A DNA stretch of 64,000 nucleotides from NCBI RefSeq assembly GCF_910589745.1, contig NZ_OU342399.1, positions 1,381,001-1,445,000 on the forward strand. The letters run 5' to 3'. Source of the DNA: Candidatus Arcticimaribacter forsetii. GTDB lineage: Bacteria > Bacteroidota > Bacteroidia > Flavobacteriales > Flavobacteriaceae. A program made the position numbers and the translations under genes. Below the pieces are notes generated by a model. It searched no databases and was not told the DNA's origin. It was given only the letters and a program-made list of their open reading frames with translations. Within the stretch, counting starts at the first letter, position 1. Every line of letters begins with the position of its first letter. Shown here piece after piece: positions 35,681 to 45,095 of the stretch.

Positions 35681-36073
35681 TTAAACTGATCCCAGAACCT
35701 GTTTTAAACTAGAAACTAAATTATTCCAAAGCATTTTTGCTTCCTCTAATTCATCCTCTTCAGCAAAATCAGTAATGTTTAAAGAAACATCTTTTGTAAT
35801 CTCATCGACAACAATTTTAAATTCAAAATAGCAATCGTCTTGATCCTCCTCGTCATTCATCCAACGAAATCTAACTTTTTCATTGTTTTTTTTCTGTATA
35901 AGCTTAGCGTATTCTTCTGCATCACCCCAGATAAATGTATAATCTTCACCCCTAGAATTTACATTATCCGAGAACCATTCAGATAAGCCTGAGGGAGTTG
36001 AGAGATATTGAAACAATAATTGAGGGGAAGACTGGAAGTCAAATTCTATAGTGAATAGGGTTTTAGTTGTCAT
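35681..36073 (-). CDS. START-like domain (SRPBCC) protein
   Basis: 130 residues, acidic. Helix-grip pattern FTIEFDFQSSPQLLFQYLST, then GLSEWFSDNV and the C-terminal helix EEAKMLWNNLVSSLKQVLGS, matching the AHSA1/START-like family that is universal in flavobacteria. No transit signal, so cytosolic. Ligand unknown. ATG start at 36073; likely promoter of the pair lies in the AT-rich stretch before the tRNA gene. Confidence 0.83.
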   Translation of the reverse strand: MTTKTLFTIEFDFQSSPQLLFQYLSTPSGLSEWFSDNVNSRGEDYTFIWGDAEEYAKLIQKKNNEKVRFRWMNDEEDQDDCYFEFKIVVDEITKDVSLNITDFAEEDELEEAKMLWNNLVSSLKQVLGSV

Positions 36074-36198
36074 TTAAAATTTATTTACCACCAATATATT
36101 GAAAATATATAAAAATGTTAGTAAAAAATAAAGAGTTTTTTAGAGATAAAAAACGAATAGATTAAATTCTATTTTTTTATATTTGCAATCGTAATTTT

Positions 36199-36272
36199 GG
36201 CGAGGTAGCTCAGTTGGTTAGAGCGTCGGATTCATAACCCGGAGGTCGGGGGATCGTGCCCCCCTCTCGCTA
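36199..36272 (+). tRNA. tRNA-Met (anticodon CAT)
   Basis: 74 bases, full cloverleaf: acceptor GGCGAGG / TCTCGCT (G-T at both ends), D arm GCTC / GAGC with GG in the loop, anticodon stem TCGGA / CCCGG with loop TTCATAA, variable AGGTC, T stem GGGGG / CCCCC. CCA is not encoded. The paired 1-72 excludes initiator tRNA; elongator Met is most likely, with Ile-CAT (lysidine) as alternative. The T loop is ATCGTGC rather than TTCRANY (see findings). Confidence 0.93.
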
Positions 36273-36276
36273 CATT

Positions 36277-36312
36277 AAAAAAAGGCTTTACATTTATGTT
36301 GAGCCTTTTTTT
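36277..36312 (+). terminator. Terminator of the tRNA gene
   Basis: A-run, AAGGCT ... AGCCTT stem, then a run of seven T. It begins 5 bases after the mature tRNA end. Confidence 0.82.
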
Positions 36313-36403
36313 ATTCAATAATTAATCTGTTTTAATATCTGCTTAAATTAATTAATGGAGTGCATACCTTTCATTATAATTAATAACAATCCTCTTTTAT
36401 AAC

Positions 36404-36411
36404 TATCTTTG
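36404..36411 (+). promoter_or_regulatory. -7 box of the flavin reductase gene
   Basis: TATCTTTG fits TAnnTTTG and lies across the TTG at 36409, which therefore cannot be the start; the ATG at 36439 is used instead. Confidence 0.5.
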
Positions 36412-36438
36412 TCACCAAAATGTATTTGGAAAGCGAAC

Positions 36439-36912
36439 ATGCAGAAGAAAATGAAATTAAATAAAATAGATCTTAAAAAAGTTGCAGGAAGTTTTGCAAC
36501 TGGAGTAACAGTAATAACAACTCGAGATAAAGAAGGAGGAGTTGTTGGGATGACTGCTAGTTCTTTTGTTTCTGTTTCTTTAGACCCTCCTCTGGTTTCC
36601 TTTTATGTAGACAATAATGCTAAACTCATGAAACAACTTACCGAGGGAGCAACCATTGGTATTAGTATTTTAGCTTCCGACCAGGAAAATGTAAGCAACC
36701 ATTTTGCAGGCTATCCAGATCCAAACTTACCTATAGAACTAGAAGAAAACAATGGTTTCCCACTAATCAAAAACGCATTGGGTTGGTATATTACAAAAGC
36801 CATACAAATCATTCCAACAGGAGATCATCATATGGCTTTGTGTAGTGTTGAAAAATTAGGGAGAAATGAAGAAAAACAACCCCTCCTCTACTTTTCCGGT
36901 AAATATCTTTAA
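36439..36912 (+). CDS. Flavin reductase family protein
   Basis: 157 residues from ATG 36439 (ATG 36451 also possible). FMN-binding split-barrel fold: KVAGSFATGVTVITTRD, GMTASSFVSVSLDPPLVSF, IGISILASDQENVSNHFAG and GDHHMALCSVEKL. Such enzymes reduce FMN/FAD with NAD(P)H and feed it to monooxygenases, or transfer hydride directly. The partner is unknown; the alkane hydroxylase gene further on uses rubredoxin, not flavin. Ends 1 base before the convergent trxB stop. Confidence 0.88.
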   Translation: MQKKMKLNKIDLKKVAGSFATGVTVITTRDKEGGVVGMTASSFVSVSLDPPLVSFYVDNNAKLMKQLTEGATIGISILASDQENVSNHFAGYPDPNLPIELEENNGFPLIKNALGWYITKAIQIIPTGDHHMALCSVEKLGRNEEKQPLLYFSGKYL

Positions 36913-36913
36913 G

Positions 36914-37861
36914 CTATTCTTTTGCAGCTAAATAACGTTCTGCATCAAGAGCTGCCATACATCCAGTACCCGCTGCTGTAATTGCCTGACGGTATACGTG
37001 GTCTGCAGCATCACCCGATACAAAAACTCCGTCTAAATTTGTCTTAGAACTACCTGGAGTGTTTATGATATAACCTGTTTCATCTAACTTGAGATAATCA
37101 GCAAATATTTTAGTATTAGGCTCGTGTCCGATCGCTACAAAAAATCCAGTTGCAGGAATTTCTATAACCTCAGCTGTCCTATTGTTCTTAGCACGAACTC
37201 CAGTAACTACTTGACCATCTCCAAGAACTTCCTCTGTTTCGGTATTAAATAAAATTTCAATATTTTCTGTATTCTGTACACGCTTTGCCATGATTTTAGA
37301 AGCTCTAAACTCATCCCTACGAACTAACATAGTTACTTTAGTACAAAGCTTTGAAAGATAATGCGCTTCTTCACAAGCAGAATCTCCAGCACCTACAATT
37401 ACAACCTCTTGGTTACGATAGAAAAAACCATCACAGACTGCACATGCAGATACTCCTCCACCAAGTTTTAAATATTTTTGTTCAGAATCTAATCCTAAAT
37501 ATTTTGCAGAGGCACCCGTTGAAATAATGATTGTATCAGCATGGATTTCAGTAGTTTCATTTACCCAAACTTTATGAACTTCTTCAGAAAAATCTACTTT
37601 AGTAATCCAACCGTCTCTTACGTCTGTCCCAAAGCGTTGCGCTTGTTCTTGTAATTCGATCATCATTGCGGGTCCAGTTATTCCATTTGGATATCCAGGA
37701 AAATTCTCTACTTCATTCGTAGTAGTCAGTTGACCACCTGGCTGAGAACCTTGATATAAAACAGGAAACATATTTGCACGTGCCGCATAAATTGCTGCTG
37801 TATAACCTGCTGGTCCAGAGCCTATTATTAGACATTTAACGTGTTCAATCTTTTGTGACAT
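36914..37861 (-). CDS. trxB: Thioredoxin-disulfide reductase
   Basis: 315 residues. FAD-binding GSGPAGYTAAIYAAR at 14-28, redox-active CAVC at residues 140-143 (SACAVCDGFF), NADPH-binding GAGDSACEEAHYLSK and the C-terminal FAD motif GVFVSGDAAD. Reduces thioredoxin with NADPH in the cytosol. Full length; ATG at 37861; no operon partner. Confidence 0.96.
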   Translation of the reverse strand: MSQKIEHVKCLIIGSGPAGYTAAIYAARANMFPVLYQGSQPGGQLTTTNEVENFPGYPNGITGPAMMIELQEQAQRFGTDVRDGWITKVDFSEEVHKVWVNETTEIHADTIIISTGASAKYLGLDSEQKYLKLGGGVSACAVCDGFFYRNQEVVIVGAGDSACEEAHYLSKLCTKVTMLVRRDEFRASKIMAKRVQNTENIEILFNTETEEVLGDGQVVTGVRAKNNRTAEVIEIPATGFFVAIGHEPNTKIFADYLKLDETGYIINTPGSSKTNLDGVFVSGDAADHVYRQAITAAGTGCMAALDAERYLAAKE

Positions 37862-38111
37862 AAGTTTATTTTTCTGTGGTTAATAACCTGATTTCTTTAT
37901 TCAGGAAACAGGCTAATAATTAAAGGGCTAATTTAGTGAAACATAAAGTTGACTAACAACAATTTTATAAGATTTATTGATAAATATATAAGAAAACAAT
38001 GGTGTTATTGGAATTATAATAAATATCTCTAAATAGAAATATCTTTAGAATGTTTTGATTTTATTAGAGGTTATATTTACCAAAAATATATCAACTTCAT
38101 AATATCAAAGA

Positions 38112-39155
38112 ATGAAACAGCCAAAATTTCAAACCCTAGGTGAATTTATTATTGAAAATCAAAAAGAATTTGTTTATTCTACCGGAGAGCTTTCAAGGTT
38201 AATAAATGCGATTCGTCTTGCAGCAAAAGTTGTTAATCACAAAGTAAATCAGGCTGGTCTAGTTGATATTGTTGGACAAGGGGGAGAGTTAAATCATTCT
38301 GGGGAGTCACAACAAAAACTGGATGTATTTGCAAATGACGTTTTTATAAAAGCCCTTACTAACAGAGAAATTATTTGTGGTTTAGCCTCTGAGGAAGAAG
38401 ATGATTTTGTAAGCATCAACGGTGCGGAAAACAACAACGAGAATAAATATGTTGTACTAATTGACCCTCTTGATGGGTCTAGTAATATTGATGTAAATGT
38501 TTCTGTTGGTACTATTTTTTCTGTATATAGAAGAAAAACTCCAACAGGAAGCCCGGTTACTATAGATGATTTTCTTCAAAAAGGAACCGAACAAGTTGCC
38601 GCAGGATACATTGTTTACGGAACCTCAACTATGCTAGTATACTCTACTGGTCACGGAGTAAACGGGTTTACATTAAATCCATCTTTAGGAACCTTTTATC
38701 TTTCTCATCCAAACATGAGATTCCCTGAATCGGGAGCTATTTACTCCATAAACGAAGGAAATTATAATTACTTCTCAGAGGGAATTAAAAAATACATAAA
38801 ATATTGTCAAGAAAACTCTGGAGATCGTCCATATACAGCACGCTACATTGGGTCTTTAGTTTCAGATTTTCATAGAAATTTGATAAAAGGTGGAATTTAT
38901 CTATACCCTAAATCAAGTAAAAACACGTTTGGAAAACTCCGCCTTTTATATGAATGTAATCCCATAGCTTTTTTGACGGAACAAGCTGGAGGTATTGCAA
39001 CGGATGGTAAAAACAGAATATTAGAATTAAAACCTGAAGAACTCCATCAGAGGGCTCCTTTTGTTTGTGGATCTCCTAAAATGGTAGAAAAGGTTATTGA
39101 GTTTGAAAAAGAATTTTCTTATAAAAATTCAGCTACTGTGGAAGCATCGTCCTAG
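38112..39155 (+). CDS. fbp: Fructose-1,6-bisphosphatase class I
   Basis: 347 residues. Gluconeogenic phosphatase. Metal site [20 protein letters not shown], substrate region [28 protein letters not shown], and [17 protein letters not shown] near the C-terminus. Typical length. A 250-base AT-rich upstream region carries a possible -7 box TATATTTA at 38082-38089. Its last 23 bases overlap the convergent alkB-like gene. Confidence 0.95.
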   Translation: MKQPKFQTLGEFIIENQKEFVYSTGELSRLINAIRLAAKVVNHKVNQAGLVDIVGQGGELNHSGESQQKLDVFANDVFIKALTNREIICGLASEEEDDFVSINGAENNNENKYVVLIDPLDGSSNIDVNVSVGTIFSVYRRKTPTGSPVTIDDFLQKGTEQVAAGYIVYGTSTMLVYSTGHGVNGFTLNPSLGTFYLSHPNMRFPESGAIYSINEGNYNYFSEGIKKYIKYCQENSGDRPYTARYIGSLVSDFHRNLIKGGIYLYPKSSKNTFGKLRLLYECNPIAFLTEQAGGIATDGKNRILELKPEELHQRAPFVCGSPKMVEKVIEFEKEFSYKNSATVEASS

Positions 39156-40176
39156 GAACTCTAGGGTTCATCAACTTAAACCACAACGGAGGAACCAGTG
39201 CAATTAAAATACTCGTAGGATAACCAAAAGGAAGTTGAGGACTTTCCCGTTTGTGTTCTAAAACTTGATACTTCTTGGACGCCTTGTAATGATGGTCACT
39301 GTGTCGGGTTAGCTCGTACAAAACTATTCTACCAATTAGATGATTAGAGTTCCAAGAATGTATCGTTTGAACTCGCTCATAACGTCCTGATCCTGTTTTA
39401 CTTCTCAAAAGCCCATAATGCTCTATATAGTTGATGGTCTCAAGAAAAAGAAAGGAAAGCACACCAACTGATATACCAAAAAGCATAGTTTCAAAACCAA
39501 ATAAGAAGTACAATGAAGCTAAATACAATCCTTGAAATAAAATATAGAAAATCATTTCGTTTTTCAAAGACAAAAATGATTTGTTTGCAGATTTTAATAA
39601 ATGAATCTGAATATTCCAAGCACTAAAGTATTGCCTTATAACCGAAGTGACCCAAAAATGATATAAGACCTGATTGTAACGAGAAGTTGCTGGATCTTCA
39701 GAGGTTGCAACTTTCTTATGATGTCCAAAATTATGCTCTAAATAAAAATGCATATACAAACATGGCATCAGCAAAAGCTTTGACATTGTTTGTTCAATTC
39801 TTGTTTTTCTGTGCCCTAATTCATGAGCAACATTTATTCCATTGGTTGCTAATAAAATCCCCAAGGAAAGAACTAAACCTATTTGCTCTGAGGTAGTTAA
39901 TTCTCCTAAAGAGATAACATAAAACCCATACCCTAAAATTCCAAAAACAAGAGGAAGATTCCCGTACAACATAACGTCAAAAAGGATGTTTTTAAGTCGG
40001 CTAGACTTATCATCTTCTGCTAACTCATGTTCCGGACTTTGAACTAAAACCTCTAACAAAGGGATGACTATAAATGCATAAAATACAGATCCGTAAGAAT
40101 ATATCCCTAGAAAGTATATGGACAAAAGAGTCGATAAAGGGATACTGTAAGCAAATAAGTATTTCAAATCTTTCAT
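39133..40176 (-). CDS. alkB: Alkane 1-monooxygenase (AlkB-like, non-haem di-iron)
   Basis: 347-residue membrane protein, six hydrophobic segments. The four histidine groups of integral-membrane hydroxylases are complete: HELGH (118-122), EHNFGHH (147-153), NYIEHYG (249-255) and LTRHSDHH (289-296). It hydroxylates the terminal carbon of medium or long alkanes with rubredoxin as electron donor; no rubredoxin gene is in the window. Slightly shorter than Pseudomonas AlkB (about 400). ATG start; the 3' end overlaps fbp by 23 bases on the other strand. Confidence 0.9.
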   Translation of the reverse strand: MKDLKYLFAYSIPLSTLLSIYFLGIYSYGSVFYAFIVIPLLEVLVQSPEHELAEDDKSSRLKNILFDVMLYGNLPLVFGILGYGFYVISLGELTTSEQIGLVLSLGILLATNGINVAHELGHRKTRIEQTMSKLLLMPCLYMHFYLEHNFGHHKKVATSEDPATSRYNQVLYHFWVTSVIRQYFSAWNIQIHLLKSANKSFLSLKNEMIFYILFQGLYLASLYFLFGFETMLFGISVGVLSFLFLETINYIEHYGLLRSKTGSGRYERVQTIHSWNSNHLIGRIVLYELTRHSDHHYKASKKYQVLEHKRESPQLPFGYPTSILIALVPPLWFKLMNPRVPRTMLPQ

Positions 40177-40231
40177 GTCAAAAAGCTTAAAATTTGAAGT
40201 TTAAGGTAAGCAAAATATTCTAAAAAACTGA

Positions 40232-41080
40232 CTAACCCTTACGACTCTTATAAATAACGTTTAATGAAAGGCTAACAATTACAAGTGCTGTCCCTAATAA
40301 ATTCCAAAAAGTATACACTTCTTGAAAATAGAAAATACCTAAAGAGAGTGTAAATACTACCTCTACATACTTAAAAGGAGCAATCATATACGCTTGTCCA
40401 AACTGAAAAGCTTTAGTCATGAATAACTGACCAAAATACCCGAAAATTCCTAGAGAAAATAACAACATCCAATCGACTAAATCTACTGGTTTAATCCAAT
40501 AAAATAAGGTTCCTATTCCTCCTACTATCGTAGCTATCCCCATGAAATAATGTACTACAATTACAGGATGGTCTTGGTGTCCAATTTTACTAATTAATAT
40601 ATAAACTATGGAACTAAAAAAAGCAGCACCAATCGCAAAAGCGACTCCTACTTTTGAAGAAGTAGAATCAAAATCTTTGATTAAAACTACTCCAATAAAA
40701 GCAATGATAAAAAAAAACCACTGTAAAGGGAGTATTTTTTCTTTAAGAAAAATAACAGCTAATATGGCTGCAAATAATGGAGCTACATAACGAAGGGTTA
40801 CAGCAGAACCCACTGAAATAAATTGAACCGAAGCAAAGAATAAAATCATAGAAGTCACTCCAACCAGCCCTCTATAAATAAGTAATGGCATTTTATTCCC
40901 TCTAAATGATATCTTATTGTATTTCAGGAAAATAGTAGTGAAAAACAAGGACCCGATAGATCTAAAAAAAACCAGCTGAAAAGGCGAATAATGATTGAGT
41001 TCTTTGATTATAGCATTCATTAATGCAAATGCTAAAGTACTTAGCAACATAAACCGAATAGCCTCTGATAGATTTTTCAA
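40232..41080 (-). CDS. EamA family (DMT superfamily) transporter
   Basis: 282 residues from TTG 41080 (MKNLSEAIRFMLLSTLAFAL). The frame opens at another TTG (41107), but that lies inside the -7 box, so it cannot be translated from that promoter; ATG 41050 would cut helix 1. Ten membrane helices in two EamA repeats: SPFQLVFFRSIGSLFFT, SAVTLRYVAPLFAAILAVIF, GYFGQLFMTKAFQFGQAYM and APFKYVEVVFTLSLGIFYF. Closest in pattern to the RarD/riboflavin-like exporter group without certainty. No operon partner. Confidence 0.85.
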   Translation of the reverse strand: MKNLSEAIRFMLLSTLAFALMNAIIKELNHYSPFQLVFFRSIGSLFFTTIFLKYNKISFRGNKMPLLIYRGLVGVTSMILFFASVQFISVGSAVTLRYVAPLFAAILAVIFLKEKILPLQWFFFIIAFIGVVLIKDFDSTSSKVGVAFAIGAAFFSSIVYILISKIGHQDHPVIVVHYFMGIATIVGGIGTLFYWIKPVDLVDWMLLFSLGIFGYFGQLFMTKAFQFGQAYMIAPFKYVEVVFTLSLGIFYFQEVYTFWNLLGTALVIVSLSLNVIYKSRKG

Positions 41081-41104
41081 GCAAAAAATTTTTGCAAAGA
41101 TGGT

Positions 41105-41112
41105 CAAAAATA
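41105..41112 (-). promoter_or_regulatory. -7 box of the EamA transporter gene
   Basis: Reads TATTTTTG on the minus strand. It overlaps TTG 41107 and so supports the later start at 41080. Confidence 0.5.
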
Positions 41113-41258
41113 CAAAGCAGACTTAAAATAACCCGCTATATTTTATCCTTATAAAACCAATATAAAAACCTAATTTTGAAAAAAAAATAAGTATCGAAAC
41201 TTCCTCTTTTTCAGAAATCATCTCACACCCAAGTTTTTACCTAGCTGCTATTGCCGCT

Positions 41259-41951
41259 ATGTTTCTGGGAATTTCTAAATCCGGTATTAAAGGAATTGCT
41301 GCTCTTATTGTAACACTTCTCGTTATTAGCTATGGAGCTAGAGCATCAACAGGGATAATTATGCCTTTACTTATTGTTGGAGATATTTTTGCTATTGTGT
41401 ATTACAATCGTTTTACTCAATGGTCCTATATACTGAAGATGATCCCGTGGACCATGGCTGGAGTATTATTAGGAGTGTTTTATGGATATAGTATAAACGA
41501 GGAAAGTTTTCGAATTGGGATGGCTATTATCATTCTAATTTCTGTTATTGTTATGTACTATTGGGATTTACAGAAAAACAAAAAAGTACCTACCCATTGG
41601 AGTTTTGCTGGTTTACTCGGAATTACAGCTGGTTTTACAACCATGATAGGTAATTTAGCCGGTGCATTTGCGAACATATATTTTCTAGCTCAAAAACTTC
41701 CTAAAAATGAATTTATAGGAACAGCAGCATGGTTGTTTTTCATAATAAACATTTTTAAACTACCCTTTCACATTTTAGTCTGGGAAACCATTAACTTAAA
41801 TTCAATTAAAATTAGTTTAACACTAATTCCTGTTTTGTTATTGGGTCTTCTAGTTGGAATTAATTTAGTCAAGAAAATAAAAGAAAATACTTATCGTAAA
41901 ATCATATTATTTTTCACTGCACTTGGTGCGGTTATTATATTTTTCAATTAA
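41259..41951 (+). CDS. TauE/SafE (TSUP) family membrane transporter; N-terminus probably longer
   Basis: 230 residues from ATG 41259, eight or so hydrophobic segments. The motif MFLGISKSGIKGIAALIV is the TSUP N-terminal repeat; the second repeat is FTTMIGNLAGAFANIYFLAQ. Family members move sulfonates, sulfite or other anions across the inner membrane. The in-frame sequence upstream (HPSFYLAAIAA, open back to 41166) clearly continues helix 1, yet has no ATG, GTG or TTG; only ATA 41187 or ATC 41193 could start it. A possible -7 box TATATTTT lies at 41137. The 3' end overlaps acs by 8 bases. Confidence 0.78.
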   Translation: MFLGISKSGIKGIAALIVTLLVISYGARASTGIIMPLLIVGDIFAIVYYNRFTQWSYILKMIPWTMAGVLLGVFYGYSINEESFRIGMAIIILISVIVMYYWDLQKNKKVPTHWSFAGLLGITAGFTTMIGNLAGAFANIYFLAQKLPKNEFIGTAAWLFFIINIFKLPFHILVWETINLNSIKISLTLIPVLLLGLLVGINLVKKIKENTYRKIILFFTALGAVIIFFN

Positions 41952-43854
41952 TAAGTGTTGTTTTTATTTCCTCAACTATTTCAGGATTTAACAAAGTTGA
42001 AACATCTCCTAATTGATCAAATTCATAGGAGGCTAATTTTCTCAATATTCTTCTCATTATTTTTCCACTTCTAGTTTTTGGCAATCCACTAACAACCACA
42101 ATTCGGTCTGGCTTTGCAATGGGTCCGATTGTATCCGAAATTAATTGTCTTATTTCCTTTATTAAATTCTCGGTATTCTCAGTATTTTGATACAGAATTA
42201 TATAGGCAATTAAAGCATTCCCCTTTAAGTCATGAGGATATCCAACTACAGCACTTTCTACAACTTCAGGGTGTTCGTTTATAATGTTTTCAATTGGTGC
42301 AGTTCCTAAATTATGCCCTGATACAATAACAACATCATCAACTCTTCCTGTTATTCTGTAGTTCCCATCTTCATCTCTTAGAGCACCATCTCCAGGGAAA
42401 TATCGACCCGGAAAAGCAGAAAAATAAACCTCTTGATAACGATCATGATCTTGCCAAATAGTTCGTGCAATAGATGGCCAAGGATAATTAACAGTCAATA
42501 TACCCTCTGCTTGCTTTTCCATTTGTGGTACTCCTTTATCATTAACCAAAGCCGCTTGAATTCCAGGTAAAGGAAGCGTTGCATAAGTAGGTTTGTGTGG
42601 AGTCACCCCAGATAAATTTGAAATTAAAATACCTCCTGTTTCCGTTTGCCACCAGGTATCTACAATAGGAAGTTTATTTTTTCCTACATGGGTATGATAC
42701 CATTTCCAAGCTTCTTCGTTTATCGGTTCACCAACGGACCCTAAGGTTTTTAAACTACTTAGATCATGGTTGGTTACATGAGTCGTTGGATGTTTCGCTA
42801 AAGCTCGAATTGCTGTTGGAGCTGTATAAAACTGATTTACTTTGTGTTTTTCACAGATTTCCCAAAATCGATCCCATTTAGGATACGAAGGAACCCCTTC
42901 AAAATGTAACGTTGTTGCTCCACAAGCAAGAGGTCCGTAGACCATATAACTATGTCCTGTTATCCAGCCTATATCTGCAGTACACCAAAAAATATCTTCT
43001 GGAGCAGTCTGAAATACGTTCATAAAACTGTAAGCAGTATACACCATGTAACCTCCGCAAGTATGAACCATTCCCTTAGGTTTTCCGGTAGAACCAGAGG
43101 TATATAAAATAAATAAAACATCTTCAGAATCCATAATTTCGGGGGTGCAATTTGTAGATAATCCATCTACAAAGTCATGCCACCAAACATCAATACGATT
43201 ACTCCAGCTGATCGATTCAAAAGTTCGTTGTAATACAATACATTTTTTTATTGTATCGCAAGACTTTAATGCATCATCAGCTATATCTTTCAGAGGAACG
43301 GTCTTGTCACCTCTAAAAGCTCCATCGGCTGTTATTAAGCATTTAGAACCTGAATCTTGAATTCTAGCAGCAAGTGCTGCTGAAGAAAATCCTGCAAAAA
43401 CTACGGTATGAATAGCTCCAATTCGAGCACAAGCGAGAACTGCAATTGTTAATTCTGGAACCATCGGCAAGTAAATACAAACTCGATCCCCTTTTGATAT
43501 CCCTTGGTTTTTTAAGCCGTTTGCAAACTTACAAACTGCTTCAAGCAATTCTTTATAGCTGTAGTTAACTGATTTATCGCCAGGTTCGTTAGGCTCCCAT
43601 ATAAGAGCAAGCTTATCAGGATTTTCTTTAACATGGCGATCTAAACAATTTTCTGTAATATTTAATTTTCCTCCTTTAAACCACTCGGTCGAAGGTACAT
43701 CATTCCAATTGTAATTTAAGACGTTATCAAACGGAGTCTTCCACTCGAAAGTATTTGCAATGTCTTTCCAAAATTCTTCTGGGTTTTTTATAGCATATTG
43801 CTGGGACTCTCTATACTCGTCTAAGGAATTAATTCTATAATTTTCGAGTGACAT
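41944..43854 (-). CDS. acs: Acetate--CoA ligase (acetyl-CoA synthetase)
   Basis: 636 residues. ATP-dependent activation of acetate. N-terminal head NPEEFWKDIANTFEW, AMP-binding FILYTSGSTGKPKGMVHT, the acetate-pocket region VDTWWQTETGGI, RITGRVDDVV, and the catalytic PKTRSGKIMRRILRK, whose Lys is the acetylation control site in other bacteria. Full length. Single gene with an AT-rich upstream region; often induced by acetate, not visible here. Confidence 0.95.
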   Translation of the reverse strand: MSLENYRINSLDEYRESQQYAIKNPEEFWKDIANTFEWKTPFDNVLNYNWNDVPSTEWFKGGKLNITENCLDRHVKENPDKLALIWEPNEPGDKSVNYSYKELLEAVCKFANGLKNQGISKGDRVCIYLPMVPELTIAVLACARIGAIHTVVFAGFSSAALAARIQDSGSKCLITADGAFRGDKTVPLKDIADDALKSCDTIKKCIVLQRTFESISWSNRIDVWWHDFVDGLSTNCTPEIMDSEDVLFILYTSGSTGKPKGMVHTCGGYMVYTAYSFMNVFQTAPEDIFWCTADIGWITGHSYMVYGPLACGATTLHFEGVPSYPKWDRFWEICEKHKVNQFYTAPTAIRALAKHPTTHVTNHDLSSLKTLGSVGEPINEEAWKWYHTHVGKNKLPIVDTWWQTETGGILISNLSGVTPHKPTYATLPLPGIQAALVNDKGVPQMEKQAEGILTVNYPWPSIARTIWQDHDRYQEVYFSAFPGRYFPGDGALRDEDGNYRITGRVDDVVIVSGHNLGTAPIENIINEHPEVVESAVVGYPHDLKGNALIAYIILYQNTENTENLIKEIRQLISDTIGPIAKPDRIVVVSGLPKTRSGKIMRRILRKLASYEFDQLGDVSTLLNPEIVEEIKTTLIN

Positions 43855-43938
43855 TGGTTTAATTTTTATAAGATTTTAAATATAAAAAATATAGTAAGAA
43901 TCTCTTTAAAAGATATTATAAATTATCATAAAAGGTTT

Positions 43939-43946
43939 TATTTTTG
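43939..43946 (+). promoter_or_regulatory. -7 box of the DUF983 gene
   Basis: TATTTTTG, exact TAnnTTTG, 14 bases before the ATG at 43961. Confidence 0.5.
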
Positions 43947-43960
43947 GGTAAATTAATTTT

Positions 43961-44335
43961 ATGATATTTAAGAAAGGAAATAAACTAAACAGCATACTCC
44001 CAATTCGATGTCCACAATGTCACAAAGGAAAATTCTTAGAAAAACCTGTTTACAATTTCTCTAGCTTTACAAAGGTAAGGTCAAAATGCGAACATTGTAA
44101 TTTAAATTATAGCTTAGAGCCTAGTTTTTATTTTGGATCCATGTACATTTCTTATGGAATAGGAGTCGCTATTATGGTAGCTACTTCCATTATATCCAAT
44201 TGGATTACAAACGTATTTTCTTTTAAAGCAACCTTTATTGCAATCTGTGCTGTTCTTTTAATATTAGGTCCCTACATAAATGCGCTTTCAAAAATTATTT
44301 GGGCAAATATTTTTTTCAAATATAGGGGTGAATAA
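43961..44335 (+). CDS. DUF983 small membrane protein
   Basis: 124 residues. N-terminal zinc-ribbon with two Cys pairs (IRCPQCHKG and SKCEHCNLN), then YSLEPSFYFGSMYISYGIG and two hydrophobic helices. DUF983 is common in Bacteroidota and Alphaproteobacteria; function not established, sometimes next to respiratory-chain genes. Own promoter; the convergent SGNH hydrolase gene ends 13 bases downstream. Confidence 0.88.
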   Translation: MIFKKGNKLNSILPIRCPQCHKGKFLEKPVYNFSSFTKVRSKCEHCNLNYSLEPSFYFGSMYISYGIGVAIMVATSIISNWITNVFSFKATFIAICAVLLILGPYINALSKIIWANIFFKYRGE

Positions 44336-44348
44336 AACTAGAGTTAAT

Positions 44349-45095
44349 TTACTTTAAAGCTTTTAAAATAATTTCTTCCATTACTTTATAACCTGCTAAA
44401 TTTGGATGAACAAGATCATCATTTGAAGTGAATTCTGGTACCTTTAATCCTCCATTTAAATCCACCATCGATGAATAATAATCTACATATGACACCTTGT
44501 TCTTTTCGCAGTATTTTTTTAAGATAGAATTCAGCTTCATCACTTTGGGAGCAGGTTCTAAACCAGGAGACCAAGGGAAGTCTATTGCGGGAAGTGTAGA
44601 ACAAATATAAACTGATATATCATTAGCCATTGCAATCTCTGTCATAGAAATTATGTTCTCAGCAATATGTTCAATAGCTATTGGACCTGTATTTCGAGCG
44701 ATATCATTTATACCTGCTAAGATAACAACACTTTTAGGTTTAAGATTAACGACATCTGATCTAAATCTTACAAGCATTTGTGGTGTTGTTTGCCCGCCAA
44801 TACCTCTGTTTATAAATGGATTATTTATAAAAAAATCTTGGTTAAAGGAGCTCCAACCTGAAGTAATGGAATTTCCTATAAAAACAACACGATTTGGGTC
44901 TTCAATTTTTTGTAGTTTTTCATTTTCAACTTTAAACATGCCTAAATTCCCCCAATCCATCAAGGTTCCATTACCTGCGATTGTGATTTTAGGCAATCCC
45001 AAAATTTTATCATAATTATCAGCTCCAATTAAATCTTGAGCATTAGCGGTCACAGTCAAAAAAAATAAGATCGTAGTAATTTGCTTAATGTTCAT
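44349..45095 (-). CDS. Secreted SGNH/GDSL family hydrolase
   Basis: 248 residues with a signal peptide ending TANAQ. SGNH blocks: VVFIGNSITSGW (nucleophile Ser 76), NRGIGGQTTPQM (Gly), ILAGINDIARN (Asn) and the catalytic DLVHPNLAGY (Asp/His). Such enzymes are esterases or deacetylases, often of carbohydrates. It starts inside the end of the alpha/beta-hydrolase gene (11-base overlap), so both are expressed together; a joint role in removing acyl groups from glycans is inference. Confidence 0.88.
   Translation of the reverse strand: MNIKQITTILFFLTVTANAQDLIGADNYDKILGLPKITIAGNGTLMDWGNLGMFKVENEKLQKIEDPNRVVFIGNSITSGWSSFNQDFFINNPFINRGIGGQTTPQMLVRFRSDVVNLKPKSVVILAGINDIARNTGPIAIEHIAENIISMTEIAMANDISVYICSTLPAIDFPWSPGLEPAPKVMKLNSILKKYCEKNKVSYVDYYSSMVDLNGGLKVPEFTSNDDLVHPNLAGYKVMEEIILKALK

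Noticed and set aside
37862..38111. Possible riboswitch or small RNA before fbp
   Set aside because: The 250 bases are AT-rich with no stable GC stem or recognisable aptamer; only a weak -7 box is seen.
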